64,000 nt of DNA from Rotaria sp. Silwood1 (taxonomy: Eukaryota; Rotifera; Eurotatoria; Philodinida; Philodinidae), in NCBI GenBank assembly GCA_905250075.1, contig CAJNOP010000011.1, forward strand, positions 3,848,751 to 3,912,750. The letters run 5' to 3'. The notes under the pieces were generated by a model, which ran no database searches, was not told the DNA's origin, and saw only the letters and a program-made list of their open reading frames with translations. Shown piece after piece: positions 26,801 to 41,800 of the stretch. Position 1 is the first letter of the stretch; the number at the start of each line of letters is the position of its first letter. The position numbers were made by a program, and so were the translations under genes.

Positions 26801-29800
26801 CATCATATTGGTTACCAATACGTTTAACACGTTATCGTGCTCATCCACCACATACATATGTTCATATACACATATCAATTCGACAAGAAAATTTTTATTT
26901 ACCACAATGTATTAATATATATCAAAATGTAAAAATATATGATTATTTAATTGAATATCCATTTGCACGTATTGAAGCTACAACAATAAATAAAAATTCA
27001 TTTATTGAATATACAATTATTGATAATGATAAAAATGATAAAATATTTTCAATTGATAAACAAAAAGGTTTTATACAATTATTAACAACAATACAAAATA
27101 ATCGTCGATTAAAATCTGATTATTTATTAATAATAAATGCATTAGATAATCAATATAAATTATCAGTTAATTGTTATTTAAAAATTCATCTTATAAGACG
27201 ACAACAATTAATACCTAAATTTATTTATTCATCTATTTATAATATTGATTTACCTGAAATACAATATCATAGTGGACGATTAAGACAACGTTTATTTCAA
27301 ATTATTGCATTATTAGATACTCATGTTTATGATAAAAAACTTGAAATACGTTATAGAATTGTTGATTCAAATCAACATTTTATTATTAATCGTCAAACTG
27401 GATATATTGCTGCAAAACAACCATTAAATCCTTATACAATATATGAATTTCATGTAAGATATTCTTTTTTTTTTTGTTCCTCTGAGATAAGACTATAAAC
27501 ATAATCATATATAAAAAAAATATGTTATCTAAGTTTTCTTAACCTTCACATGACTATCATATGGGATTTGTATGTACTCCAAGGGATAAAATAAATATAA
27601 CATATAAAGTTATTATTAGTTTATCATATAATATTATGAAGACTTAATTACAAGAAAAACAAACATAAAAAAATAGTTAGTTTAAACTAGACCTCTGTTC
27701 TTTATGATCGTATCATTATCTATATTCGAGACGTTTTGAAATCATTCATCAATATTTACAGATACATTGAATTGCTCTACATAAAAAGAACGATTGAGTT
27801 CGATTAACTAATGTTATCAATGTACTACTAGACTAAGTGCTCTTGTTGTATACTTAAATAGACATGGTTCGATTAAATGTTATGCATATATAATAGAATA
27901 ATGAGTCTCATTTAAGTACGGATGAATTCTGAGTAGTCAAGAAAAGTTCATATGTATTTCCGGAATGATCTATTCACATAAATAATAGCAGAAATTAAAT
28001 GAAAGATAAATTATTTTGTCTAAGATTGTATACTGATAATAGTATGATGGAGTTCGCACCGATCCCAAGTGATTATATGAGATTTAATTTATTTGAAATA
28101 TTGAAAAATTTCATAGAAAAATTAAATATTCAGAAAATATATATTAACATATATATAAATTGTAAAATAATATATATATAATTTCGAAGTGAAAGAATAA
28201 AAGTGTATCTATAGAAATTATGAAAGGATGTATATATATTTCAAGTCAAAAATAAACAATAAATATAAGATAAGTCCTATCAATCCTCTCATAGTATTCT
28301 AATGAAAAACTTATAAGACTTGAATACTTGGTGGAGCTATTGAATTTTCTAAAAATCGAAGAATCTCAGACAAAACCATATGGCAGATGAATGTAAAAGC
28401 TGATGTTTCTTGGAAGGTTTCAAGTCATTATGCAATACATTTTCATGATAGACTTAAAAAATATATAACTTGATAAATGTTTTCATCAAATTTTTTTTTT
28501 TTCTCCCATTATTTCTATTGTTTTATTTAGGTTCAAGCATTTACAGTTGCACATCAAGATGATATATTATCTGATGGAAATGAAAATGATGATGATGAAA
28601 ATTCTTATCAAAGTAAATCACGTATAGTTTCACCACGTAAAATTTTACCAATAAAAATTCGTATATTACCAATGATATCACTTAATAAATCATTATTATC
28701 AACAATTGATTCAACAATAAATATTGATATATTAAAAACAACTGAAGTTGGTTCAACAATTTTACATCTTGGTTTAAATAATCGTTATAATAATACACAA
28801 TGGTTTATTATGATTGGACATATACGTCATACAAGATATTTTCATGTAGATTTTCAAACAGGTCATTTAATACTTATACGTCCTATTGAAGAATTAATAA
28901 ATCAAACAAATATAATTGAACTTCGTATTAATGTAACTAATGATTGGATTAATATGAATACAATTAAAGTATAAATATCAAAGAAATTATTTTTCTAAAA
29001 AAAATTTTTTTTCTTATGTTTTTTACTTTTAAGGTTATTGTTCGTATTGTAAATAATCGAATTCCATCAATTGACTTTGCTCAAAAAGATTATTATAGTT
29101 CAATATCAAAAAATATTCCAATTGGTGCTGAAATAGCACGTTTAACAATTGAAAATTCGTCAGATGATTGTATTTATTCAATTGATTCAGTTGAAAGAAT
29201 AAAATCTTATGATTTATTTCGTATTAATTCATATACAGGTTCAATAACTGTTAGTAATTCATTAGTAAATTCACCAAGTCATACACATCTATTAAAAATT
29301 ATCTATCGTTGTGAACATAATTATCATATAGCACATACAAATTTACATATAAATATACTTGATGAAAAAAATTCATTAAATCAAACAAATAAATCATTTC
29401 GTTTTAGTCAAGAAAATTATTTAATTATTTTTGAAACTTCACTAATTAAAAATCGTAGAAAATATTTAATGGATTTTGAATTAATTAGTAATAATGATCA
29501 TCAAATAAGAATAAAACCTGATGCAAAAATTCTTCAAGGTAAATTTCTTTTTTTTTTGTCTATGAACTTTTCAAACAGATATTTGTAACGTTCATACATC
29601 TTAGGAAGTTTTTTAAATTGATTGGTCGTTTATGAGTCGAGATCATTTGCATCATATAGATACGAATAAGCTATGAATATCATGAAAATAACTTGGGCTC
29701 TTGTCTTATTATTGCAGTACCACGAAGGAACACTAGGAAAACTTATTTTTGAATTTCAGTTGGAAACTTTGCATAGAGACTGATCTTATTATTGAAATTT

Positions 29801-32800
29801 GAGAAAAGAATTGACCTAAAAAAATACATCATATCAGTAACAATAGACTAAGGGTCTAATTTGTTAGTGTCTAGACGATGTATATAGTCTGTACTATAAA
29901 GTAAATAATCAGTTGAAGGGTTTCCCTTACAAGTCTTTACGAAATATGAAGCTTTACAAGAAATAAATGTTGGTTAAATTCGTCTATGAAAAAAAAAGTT
30001 TATACTTTGAAAATTCTATATCTTGAAGTGACTTATGAGGGAACATTTCCAACTGTCACATTGCTTTTGAGTCGAGCGTATGCGCATCCCGTAGGCTCTA
30101 ATGATCTATGAATACTCCCAACAAAGTTCGTGCTGCTAGCTTATTACTGCCGAGATATTGCATTTTTACTGTATGTTTAAGCAGAAAGCCGTGGTCCCCC
30201 TCAGGAACACTAGGAAAGCTGAGTTTCGAACTTCGACTTGAAACTTTGCATAGAGATAGGCTTCAATGAGAATAGTTTTGTGAAAATTTCAGATCTTTTC
30301 GTTGTTCCTATCCTATGATACAGCTATGGTAAAATCACTGATATACACCAGCAGATTTCGATATTCTTATTTCAGATCAGGAGTAAACAAAAGATCTGAA
30401 ACTTTTACAATAAACTATTCTCATTGAGGCCTCTCTCTGTGCAGAGTTTCAAGTTGAAATTCGAAACTCAGTTTTCCTAGTGTTCCTGTGGGAGACCACA
30501 GCTTTTGTTCTTAAACATACAGTAAAAATGCAATATCTCGGTAGTAATAAGCTAGCAGCACGAACTTTGTTGGGAGTATTCATAGATCATTAGGGCCTAT
30601 ATGATGCGCATACGCTTGACTCAAAAGCGATGTGACAGTTGGGAATGTTTCTTCGTTAATCCAAACAATTCTGAAACTTTTTACGTATGTTTATCCAATT
30701 CAGATCTTCAGCTGAGCAACGTTTCAGATCGAATACTTGTTAGATTTCTCATGATGATCATGGAAATGTTATTTGAGATTTGTAGTATTTTCACATTTAA
30801 TGTGAACTTTTTTCGTTAGTTAGAATTATCATCGAAAATAAAATTTATCATAAGAACTTAACTAACAATTCTTCATTTCAAAAATCTTCTAGTCAATTTT
30901 TTTGCTTTTCGGATTAAAGTCAATAATCTTGATAATTTAATTTATAATAAAAAATATTCATACAAAAATGAATGAGAAACATATTATTTAAAGAAAAATT
31001 TTAGATATTGATTTTGAACAATATTAAAATTAACTTTTTCTTCAAAAAAACTCCTAATTATTGAAAACAAAATCTTCAATAACTTATTATCTTTTTCTAG
31101 GTGATCCATTAGGTTTATTTTCAATTGATTCAACTAATCAATCACTTATTCTTCTTGATGAATCACTTGCTCGTTCATATATTTATCCAATAACTTTAAC
31201 CATAATTGATATATCACAAAATGAATTAATTAATGCAACCATAACAATTTTTATATCAAATATTGGTATACATTTTCCATGTCCATCTTATCTAAAATCT
31301 TCACCATATATATTTACTTATGAATCTTTATCATCAAAAAATCTTGATTCTTCAACTAATTATGAATCTAAATCAATAATTATTCGTGCATTTGATCCAT
31401 TTACATCAATAAATGGTGAAGCATCAAATCAAGCTGAATGTATAATTAATAATGATATTGAATATTCAAATGATTTTCAAATATATAATCATAATTTTAT
31501 ATTTGATAATGAATTTTTAATTGGTTATATAAATGATACATTTGGTTTATCATCATATATCTATAATTTAAAACAAGAACCTATACAAATACAAATAAAT
31601 AAAAATAAATATTCTCATATAAATTTATTTGATATAAAATATTATTTATTAAATTCATTAAATAAAAATTTCTTTCAATTAGATGAATATTCTGGTTTAA
31701 TTAAATATAATTCATTAAATAATTTACAATATAAAAAATATTCATTAATTGTTTATGCTAAATATCAAACATTAATAACATTTATACGTTTAAATATATT
31801 AATTAATAATAAAAATTTTAATAGAAAAAATTTATTACAATCAATATATGAATTTAAATTATATATACCATTTGTTAATAATTATACAATTGGTTATATT
31901 AATACAAAAAATCAAAATTTAATTATATTAAATGAAAATATTTTACCAATAATATCAATTGATTATACAGGAAGATTATTTATTAAAAATCGTACATTAT
32001 TATTATTAAATGGAAATTTTTATGATTTTCTTATACAAAATGATGATTTAGAAATAATTCGTATACAAATTTTAATATTACAACAACGTGAATATATATA
32101 TGAATGTAATTTAAATTATTTATATGATATTAATGATCAACAATTAATTGGTTTTATTAATATATTAAATAAAAATAATAATAATCAAACTGTATCAATG
32201 TGTTATGAAAAATCTTATTATCTTTTAAATTATAATCATTTATTTCTACTTGATCGTCAACATGGATTATTATATTATAAATATCAAAATCAAACAATTA
32301 ATGAAGATTTATTACTTTTAATACAAATTGATAATTCACGATGTTTAATTACAGTTGAAAAAGATGTTTTACAAATATCATATATGATGATTAGAAATGG
32401 AAGTCAATTACATATTGATATGAAAGAAAAATATCATATTGAAAAGGTAAAGAAAAGTCGTTTGTGTTATAACACTAAGCAAAATATGATAGACTTGTAT
32501 ATCAGAGGACTTTATAAGATAGATTTCGATTTGTTAATTCTAATATACTGTCAATATGTCTGTAAGGAAAGATATTAATTGTAATATGGTACAAAAAATG
32601 ATTGATAAGGAAGCTTCGTCAAATGTCAAACGCTTTTTGATTTCGTGAGCAGTAGTGAACAATAGAATGGTTTAGTTTTTCAAGTTTTCGTCCTTTATAT
32701 ATCAAAATTTTTCTGATCTTCTTAGCAAAACGTGAAGTTGAAACTCAAAAGTTGATTTTTCGAGTAGTCACAGCTTTTTTTTTTTGAAAAGCCCAACAAT

Positions 32801-35800
32801 TCTACAGTGATTTTATATATTGAGAGGATTTCTCTCATGAGCTGCATCTACCTCCTTGCTAAGTTCTAAACTTTTTATTATATAGAATACAATATGAACG
32901 TAATGTATCGAAAATTGACTGATAGTAAAACTGAATATCGTATTAATTTTTTTTATGAGAATCTTATAATGAAAAAGATCCTTTCAGTTGATTAGTAAAT
33001 GATCATAAATTCATTTCATTGATAAAAGCACATAGTTTATAAAATGTTATATCCATTCATAACGAAAAGAATCATGAAGAAGACAAAATTCATGTTGAAG
33101 AAATCATTTATGATTCGATTTAATTTAACCCATTGATTTTATCGCATTGAATATTTCATTAAAAGGTTTCTTATCTCAAGTCTAACGAAAGAATTCGTAA
33201 ATCTCAATTGTCTTTTCAGAACTTTCATTTGAGATAAAATTGAATAAATATCAACAAAAATGTCCAAAATAATGGTTGTACTGTTAATTCTATATTTCAA
33301 TTGAAACCTATCGAATTCAAAGTACGAAACATTTTCAGTTCAGTTCGGTTTCAACAAAAACAAACACAAATCGTCCAAATCTCTGCTCAATACTGCATCA
33401 AAACAATAAAAATTCGCACTTTTTCACAAAAGTTACTAATAATTATTCGATCTTATCCTAGAAGTAAAAAATCTAAATATATATTCGAAAGTATCGAAAA
33501 CTTCTGATACTTATCCTTTATCTTTTAATATTCGAAAACTGAACAAATTTATTTGTAAGAAAATTTTCATCATTCAATATTCATCTACTTACAAGCGTAA
33601 TTCTTCATTTCTATCCTTCTGATTTTAATAAGCTTTTTTTCCTATAGATACTGAATAGTATTCTAATAAATATCTTAAAAGAAATTTTTTGTAGAGACAA
33701 CAAATTTTCGAAATTTTTATCTGAAAATTTATGCATATAGAAAACTCAATTAAATTAGTTGCCATAAAAGCACTCACGAGGGAACATTTCCAACTGTCAC
33801 ATCGCTTTTGAGTCGAGCGTATGGACATTATGTAGGCCCTAATGACTTATGAATGTCCTGAAAAAAGTTCGTGCTGCTAGCTTCTTACTGCTGAGATACA
33901 GCATTTCTACTGTGTGTTTAAGGAAAAGGCCGTGGTCCCCCTCAGGAACATCAGGAAAAGTGACTTTTGAGTTTCCACCTGAAACTTTGCATGTAGACAG
34001 GCCTCAACGAGAATAGTTTATTGTGAAGGTTTCAGATTTTTTGGTTGCTCCTAGTCTGAGATAAGAACATCGGATCTGCTGGTGTATATGAACAATTTTA
34101 CGATAGCTATATCTTAGAATAGGACCAGCGAAAAGAGCTGAAACTTTCACAATAAACTATTCTCATTGAGGCCTATATCTGTGCAAAGTTTCAAGACGAA
34201 ATTCGAAATTCAGTTTTCCGATGTTCCTGAGGGGGACCACGGCTTTTTTTTTTCTTAAACATACAGTAAAAACGCTGTATCTCGGCAATAATAAGCTAGC
34301 AGCACGAACTTTTTTCAGAGAATTCATAGATCGTGAGGGTCTACATAATGCGCATACGTTCAGCTTAAAAGCGATGTGACAGTTGAGAATGCTCCCTCGT
34401 CAGTAGTTTCAAAAATAAAGTCTCTTTGAGATGTACAAAGTAAGTTTTCTGAAAATCTGTTGTATTTAGATAAGTTTAGTTCAATATCAATAAGAATCCA
34501 AGTCATAGATTACTTTCTTAGTCAAATTTAACTAGTTCTAAAAATTTCAATTTTCTTATTCGAATATTTTTCTTGTTTTTTTAAGTCTTCCGGACAAATA
34601 AAACTACATAATAATACAATAATAAATTATGATATAATTCCATCTCAATCACCAATATTTTCAAAAACATCCTATGAATTTATATTAAATATTACAAATA
34701 CAACAAATGAAAAAGTTTTTATCGGTCAAATATCTGCTCAACCCTATAATATAAATCGTAGTCATCTGATTTATAAATTTCTTAATCGAAATAAATATTT
34801 TCATATTAATCATACTAATGGTATTATTGAATATATACCATCAAAATTTTATAATAAAACAATTGAATATATTGAAATTGTTGCATATGATTTAATTTAT
34901 AATCAAAGTACAATAATTAATATAACTATTTATATAAATAAACAAAATTTTACAACAATAATTTATCATAAAACTTTATCTGAAATTCTTCCACCTGGTT
35001 CATTAATATTTCAAACAAATTATTCTCTTGAAGAAAATTTTCATTATTCTCTTCATGATTATAATTCAAATTTATTTATAATAAATTCAACAACAAGTGA
35101 AGTATTTCTACGTAATTATTTTATTGATAAATTTTATTCATTTAAAATTTTAATAAAACCAATTAAACAAATATTTATTATTAAATTAATAATAATTGAT
35201 TATAATAATAATTATCCTAATTTTTATAATCTACCATTAAATTTATCATTATCATTATCAAATAAATTTTTAACAAAATTTTCTTCATATGATTATGATA
35301 TTAATTCTAATGAAAATCTTCATTATTATCTACTTAATAAAAATCAAGAAAAAATTTTTTCTCTTAATCAAACAAATGGTATATTACAATTTAATAATAA
35401 ACAATATTTAAATCAAACAAATATACAATTATATATTGGTATAACAGATCATTTTTATTTAACAAAATCATATATACAAATTAATTTTTATAATTATACA
35501 AAAAATTTACCTAAATTTTCATCCGATGAATATATTTTTTATTATGATCCAATACGATCTATACTTGGACAAATAAATGCATATGATAATGATTTAAATG
35601 ATGAAATTTCTTATGAAATTTATATACAATCAAATGATATATCAATTGATCGATATACTGGTGTAATTAAAATTGAAAAAAATTTTTCACTTATAAAATC
35701 ATCTATAGAATTTTATGCATCAGCTAAAGATTTAGCTAAACAAATAAGTTATACGAAAATAAAAATAATCTATATAACAGAACCAAAATTTCGTTCATAT

Positions 35801-38800
35801 ATATATTATATAACATTAAATTCAATAAATATAAAAATTCCATATGAATTATATCAATTTGATATTGTTGATTTATTTAATCAACCATTAAAATCTATAA
35901 AATATCAAATAAAAAATCAAACAAATATATTTGATATAAATGATAATAAATTAATATTAAAAAATAATTTAAATTTAACAAATAATTATTTATTAAATAT
36001 AAATGCATATTGGAAAAATTTTATTATACAAACATTTATACAAATACAATTTATAGAAAATTTTTTTAAATTAAATAAAAATTTTTATGAATTTAATATA
36101 GAAAAAAATTTTTTATATAATCATTATCTTATTGAAACATTTAATATGAATGAAAATATAAATTTAATTAAAATTATATCAACACCATTAACTAAATATG
36201 ATTGTATAGAAAATTTTTATATTAAATTTGATCAATTATTATTTAAAACATATCCAATATTAAATGATTTATGTTTTTTTGAATTAAATTTTATTAATTA
36301 TCAAAATTTAACTATTTATTCAAGTCAAATTAAAATTAATTTTATTAATTCATATTTAAAACCAAAATTTTCATCAAATATTTATTATTTTTATTCAATA
36401 AAAAAAGAAAATCTATTTCGAATATTTGCTTTTGGTTCAAATTCAATTCAATATAAATTAGATAATAATTCATATGGTTTAATTATTAATCAAATTGATG
36501 GTTTAATTACATTTAAATATGGTTTTGATTTATTTAAAAATATTGATTATATACAATTAAATGCTTATGCTATTGATGAAAAAACATTATTAAATGATAC
36601 TACTTTAATTCATATTTCATTTAATGAAGAACAACAATTTGAAATACCAACAAATTATTCACAAATATCATTATGTCCTAATGTACCGATTTTACTTTTG
36701 GATCAAAGTTTACCTGGTAAGGAGGATTATCATATTGTCTCTTCTTTCAAGATATTGTTTCTAACTATAAAGGATAGAATCTATCGAGTCCGGGTCTGAA
36801 ATTTTGGATCCGACAGGGTCTAGTGGTGGAGATGATGGAAACTTTTCTAACCAAGATTGTCCGATTTTCTGATAGTTTAGTTTTAGTTATGCTAGAAATT
36901 TATATGAAAGTACTTTTTATCAAATAAAAGGTCTCAGAAAATCGATAGCTCTTCCGAGACTATAGATTGGCGGTTTCTTCTGAAAACTATATGATACATT
37001 TACAAAACGATATTAGAATCGTTTTAGAACTGTTGATATACAAAACTACATAGTAGTTATCTTTTTGATTTCGTCTTATCGTATATTATTCAAATTAAGA
37101 TATGGAAGAAGTATATATGTAAAAGTTGTGATAAAATTCATTATTGCATATAATTCAATATGTCTAAGAGCATCGATAGTTTTCTCAAATGTTTTTTGGG
37201 AATTATTAGAAACGAAACTGATTCATGTTGTTTGTTTGTTTTTTTTCACATTCACAATTATATTGTCTTTTAGGTACAGTCATTCAAGATGTTAGTTTTG
37301 ATAATAATAGTATTCCGTATAATTATTATATTCTATCGGGAGATAAATACGGTCTATTTGCTATAAATAATCTTGGTCAACTTTATTTAACTTCACCAAT
37401 GCTTAATAAAACATCTGAAGAATATTTTGAATTAACTATTCTTATATCATCAGTATCATCATTACTCTATTGTCGTACTAATATATCAATTATTCGAACA
37501 CCTAATTGGTCATATTTTATTTGTCCAGCAGTAAGTCATGTTCTTTTTTCTTTTTTACATTGATTTTAAATATCAAAAAACTATTTTCATAGATACCAAT
37601 TGAATGGATGATTGAAGAAGAATCTCCAATAGGTACAATAATTGGTACAGTCAAAGAAATTTTATTAGAAATAAATAATTCTTCACAATTAATTGATCAA
37701 ATATCTATGAAATTAAATAATTCTAATAATGATGCACAATCATTTCTTCTTAATTCTCAAACAGGTTTGTTAATTAATTTTTTAGAATTTGTCTTATGTT
37801 TTTCGAAGTATTATAAGTTTTAAATTGAGATTTTATGTATTGACGAGCGAAATCAATCGTTTTTTAGTACCGAAATCGAGAGACTCTCATTCATATCTAG
37901 TTTTGCAACTCTTCATTCCATATCGAAGAAATAGAAGATGAACGATCATTAACAACGTTTCTATAATAATCAAGAACAACATACATAGAAATTCCACATA
38001 TTCGGGTTTTAGAGAATTACATTGACAAGCATAAGAAATCTTTTTTTTTTACTTCAGGTATAATAACATCAAATTCACGTCTTGATTATGAACAAAAAAA
38101 ATCTTATTCATTATCAATATTACTTGAACCAAATGAATTAAATTGTTTAATATTAATTAATATTAAATTAATTAATATAAATGATAATCCAATAATTTTT
38201 GATTTAAATTCATTAATATATAATATAACAGAAAATAATATTTTTCCATATTATATTGGTTGTATACATTTAATTGATATTGATCAATTATATTCTTATA
38301 ATTATGAATTTTATCTTAAAAATAAAACTATAACACAAATTTCAATTGATTATATAACTGGTTCAATAATATTATATGATAAACTTGATAGAGAATATCA
38401 TGGTTCACAATTAGAATATGATATAATAGCAATTGATAATAATAATAATAATAAAGATAATATATTAACAAATAAATTAATCATTTTAATAAATGATATA
38501 AATGATCATGGACCAAAATTTGATCAAAATTATTATACAATTAATATAAGTAAATCACTTCGACCTGATACAATTATATTTCAAATAAATGCAACAAGTT
38601 ATGATCCAATTATAAATGGACATATAATATATGATTTAATTAATTCATCGGATTATTTTTATATTAATCAACAAACAGGTATAATTCGTTTAAAAAAATA
38701 TCTTCTATCAACAATTATGAATTTTACATTATTAATTAAAGCATTTGAATATGATATTAATTTAACTGATTATACAAATTTATTTATAACAATTATTAAT

Positions 38801-41800
38801 GATGATAATATATATTTTAATTTTAATAATAATAATAATAATAATATAAATTGTTCGATTGAAGAAAATAAAATTATTGGTACAAATATTTGTACAATTG
38901 GTTTTGATTCAAATGATTTTATTTATGAATTAATTGATCATATGAATTATTTTCATATATATAAAAATAATGGAACAATTATTAATAATAAAATATTTGA
39001 TTATGAAATTGATCAACATGAATATAATATTAGTATTATTGTTAAAGATCGAGAAAATCAGGTAGAAAGATTTTTCTTTTTTTTTTTTTTCGAATTTGCA
39101 TTAGAGTAATCATAAGAACACAAAAAAAAAGAGACATAGAAGGAAATTCTATAGAAAATTTATTTCAATTAACATATCAGAAAGACAGTAATCGCTCGTT
39201 GAGGAAAAAAAGACATTTAAAAATACCTAAAGACGAAAATTTTCAAGTTGAATAGTATTCATAAATAGAATATAACTTTCTCATATGCAAAATCATCAAC
39301 TGTTTTCTGATCTGAATAGATTTCTTTTCTTCCATAGGAAAAAACTTTATTTTTCGAAACATAAGCACATGATATAAAAACCACAAAGTTCAAAATGGCT
39401 AACTTTACATGTCGGAGAAGTGACACTCACATGTTGGACAAAACATTGACTTGAACATAGTTTTACTTGAAGAGCAAATGAATTTCCGTACTGCTACATT
39501 CATGTCTCGAAGCTTTGAAATAAAGTTTTAAAAAATTTTTCTCATCATCATATCTTGTGAATTTCCTGGCATAGAGATACAGCGGTGATAATGATCAGTA
39601 CTGCACCGATCTGAGGATACAAATATTGAATAAGAATAAGCCGTTGAAACTATGGTAGTCTTAAATTCATATCGAGGAAGGTTTATTTATAAAAAAAAGC
39701 TAAACTTTATAAAGCATGATTACTACTGTAATAAATGGTAGTCTATTTTCATAAGATTCAGCTATTTTTCGATCGAAAGAACTAAAATTAATTCAAAGTC
39801 TTTACAGTTTTATCTTGTGTTTGTCATCTTTACCGTTGCCATTACTATTTGAACACAATACAAAATTTATCATCTTATGAAATGAAATTTTTTTTTCTTC
39901 ATTCTAGTCTATTATATTATCTTCACTAAATCTAACAATTTATATTTATAATATCAATGATAATAATCCTGAATTTCTAAATAGAAATTTAACAACAATT
40001 CTTTATTTATTCTATCCATCATTAAATACAATTATTCATACAATTGAAATCATAAATAAAGATCAATTAAATTTAAATATTGAAATTCTTAATGATACAT
40101 ATTCATCATATAAACTTCAAACATCATTAAATTTTGCTGAACTTATTCTAATTGATTCTATATTTATCGATCGTGAAGATTATCTTATTATACGTTTATG
40201 GAATAATAATAATAATATATCTTATTCTATGGATTTATATATACATTTAATATATGCTCAACGTTCTATTGATTATCCAATAATAATTCCTCAAACAATT
40301 GATGGTTATATAAATATTGATGAAAATTTTTCATTAATTAATTTTGGTCAATTATTTATTAAAAATCATTCTGAATATAAATTTATTTATTTTAATTTAA
40401 AATCTAATGAATATTTTTTTCTTAAACAATTATCAAATAATCAAACTGAACTTTATTATAATTCATCATTACAAAAATATTCTCAACAACAACAACAACA
40501 ACAAAAATATCGTTTATTACAATATCAAATTGAATTAAATGTTATTGCTATAAATCAATCAATACCAATAATAAATTTTTCACAAAATTTTATAATACAT
40601 TTTACAAAAACTTCAAATTTATTATTAAAAACACATTTAATTGATTTACATTTATGGCCTATTGATCGTGAAATGTTAGAACGTTCATTATCAATAATAA
40701 TTAATTTAAATTCTCATACAACATATGAACAATTTATTATTTATAGTTTACCATTAATACGTGAATATTTATCTGATATAATTGGTGTTAATATACGTCA
40801 TGTACATATATATACATTTGATTTAAAAAATGAACAACAAATTGAATTACTTATTGCTATTATACGTTATCCATCACGTTTACGACCACCACGTTATATA
40901 CATAAAAAATTACTTTATAATGCATTAAAAAATATAACAAATTTATTTGAAAAAATTCCAAATATTAAATCAATTGAAAAAATATTTATTAATCAATGTG
41001 ATTTTAAATCATGTGAAAATAATGGTCGATGTACAAGTCATATTAAATTAATTAATCAACAATATAATTATTTTTATTATAAAACATATCAACGTTTAAT
41101 ACCTAAATATCAATGGAATATTAAATGTTTATGTTTAAATCATTATTATGGACAATATTGTCAATATAAACAAAATTATCAATCACCATGTTTATCAAAT
41201 CCTTGTTCATCATTAGAAAGATGTATTGAAGAAAGTTCAACATTATATACATGTCAATGTATTGATGAACCATGTAATAATAATGAAATTTTATTAGAAA
41301 ATACATTAGATTGTATTAATATTAATTCACCAACATGTCGAGGTATGATTATTAAGATTTTTTAAATTATTTTCTTTGTATATTCTCAATTGCCAATAAA
41401 GTAAAATCAAGGGAATGAAAAAGATAAAACTTTTCATATTATGAGATAATCAATGTAGATTATGCAATTTAAAAAGTGATAACCTATATGATTCCATTGT
41501 TATAATGTGCACTATACCGATAGTCGTTTACTATTTAATTATTTTGATGGTGAAGTTTGGAAGAAGACGTTTTCAAAATTTACTTAAAGAGTGAAATTGG
41601 AATATAGTATAATAGACTTTTTTTAATATTTGATATGTTCTGACATCCATACGATTCAAGGGAGAAGGAGCGAAAATGCCGTACTTCCTCGTACTTCCGG
41701 ACTATGTCGTAACTATGCATCATATCTCTTTAGCTATTTCAAGTCTACTATTGACCTGTGCTACGGTATATTAATCGGAGTCCACCTTACTTTAGTCAAC

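Noticed and set aside
30601..30819. 72-codon frame
   Set aside because: Its first part lies in the right arm of foldback copy 1, with no transposase-like motif.
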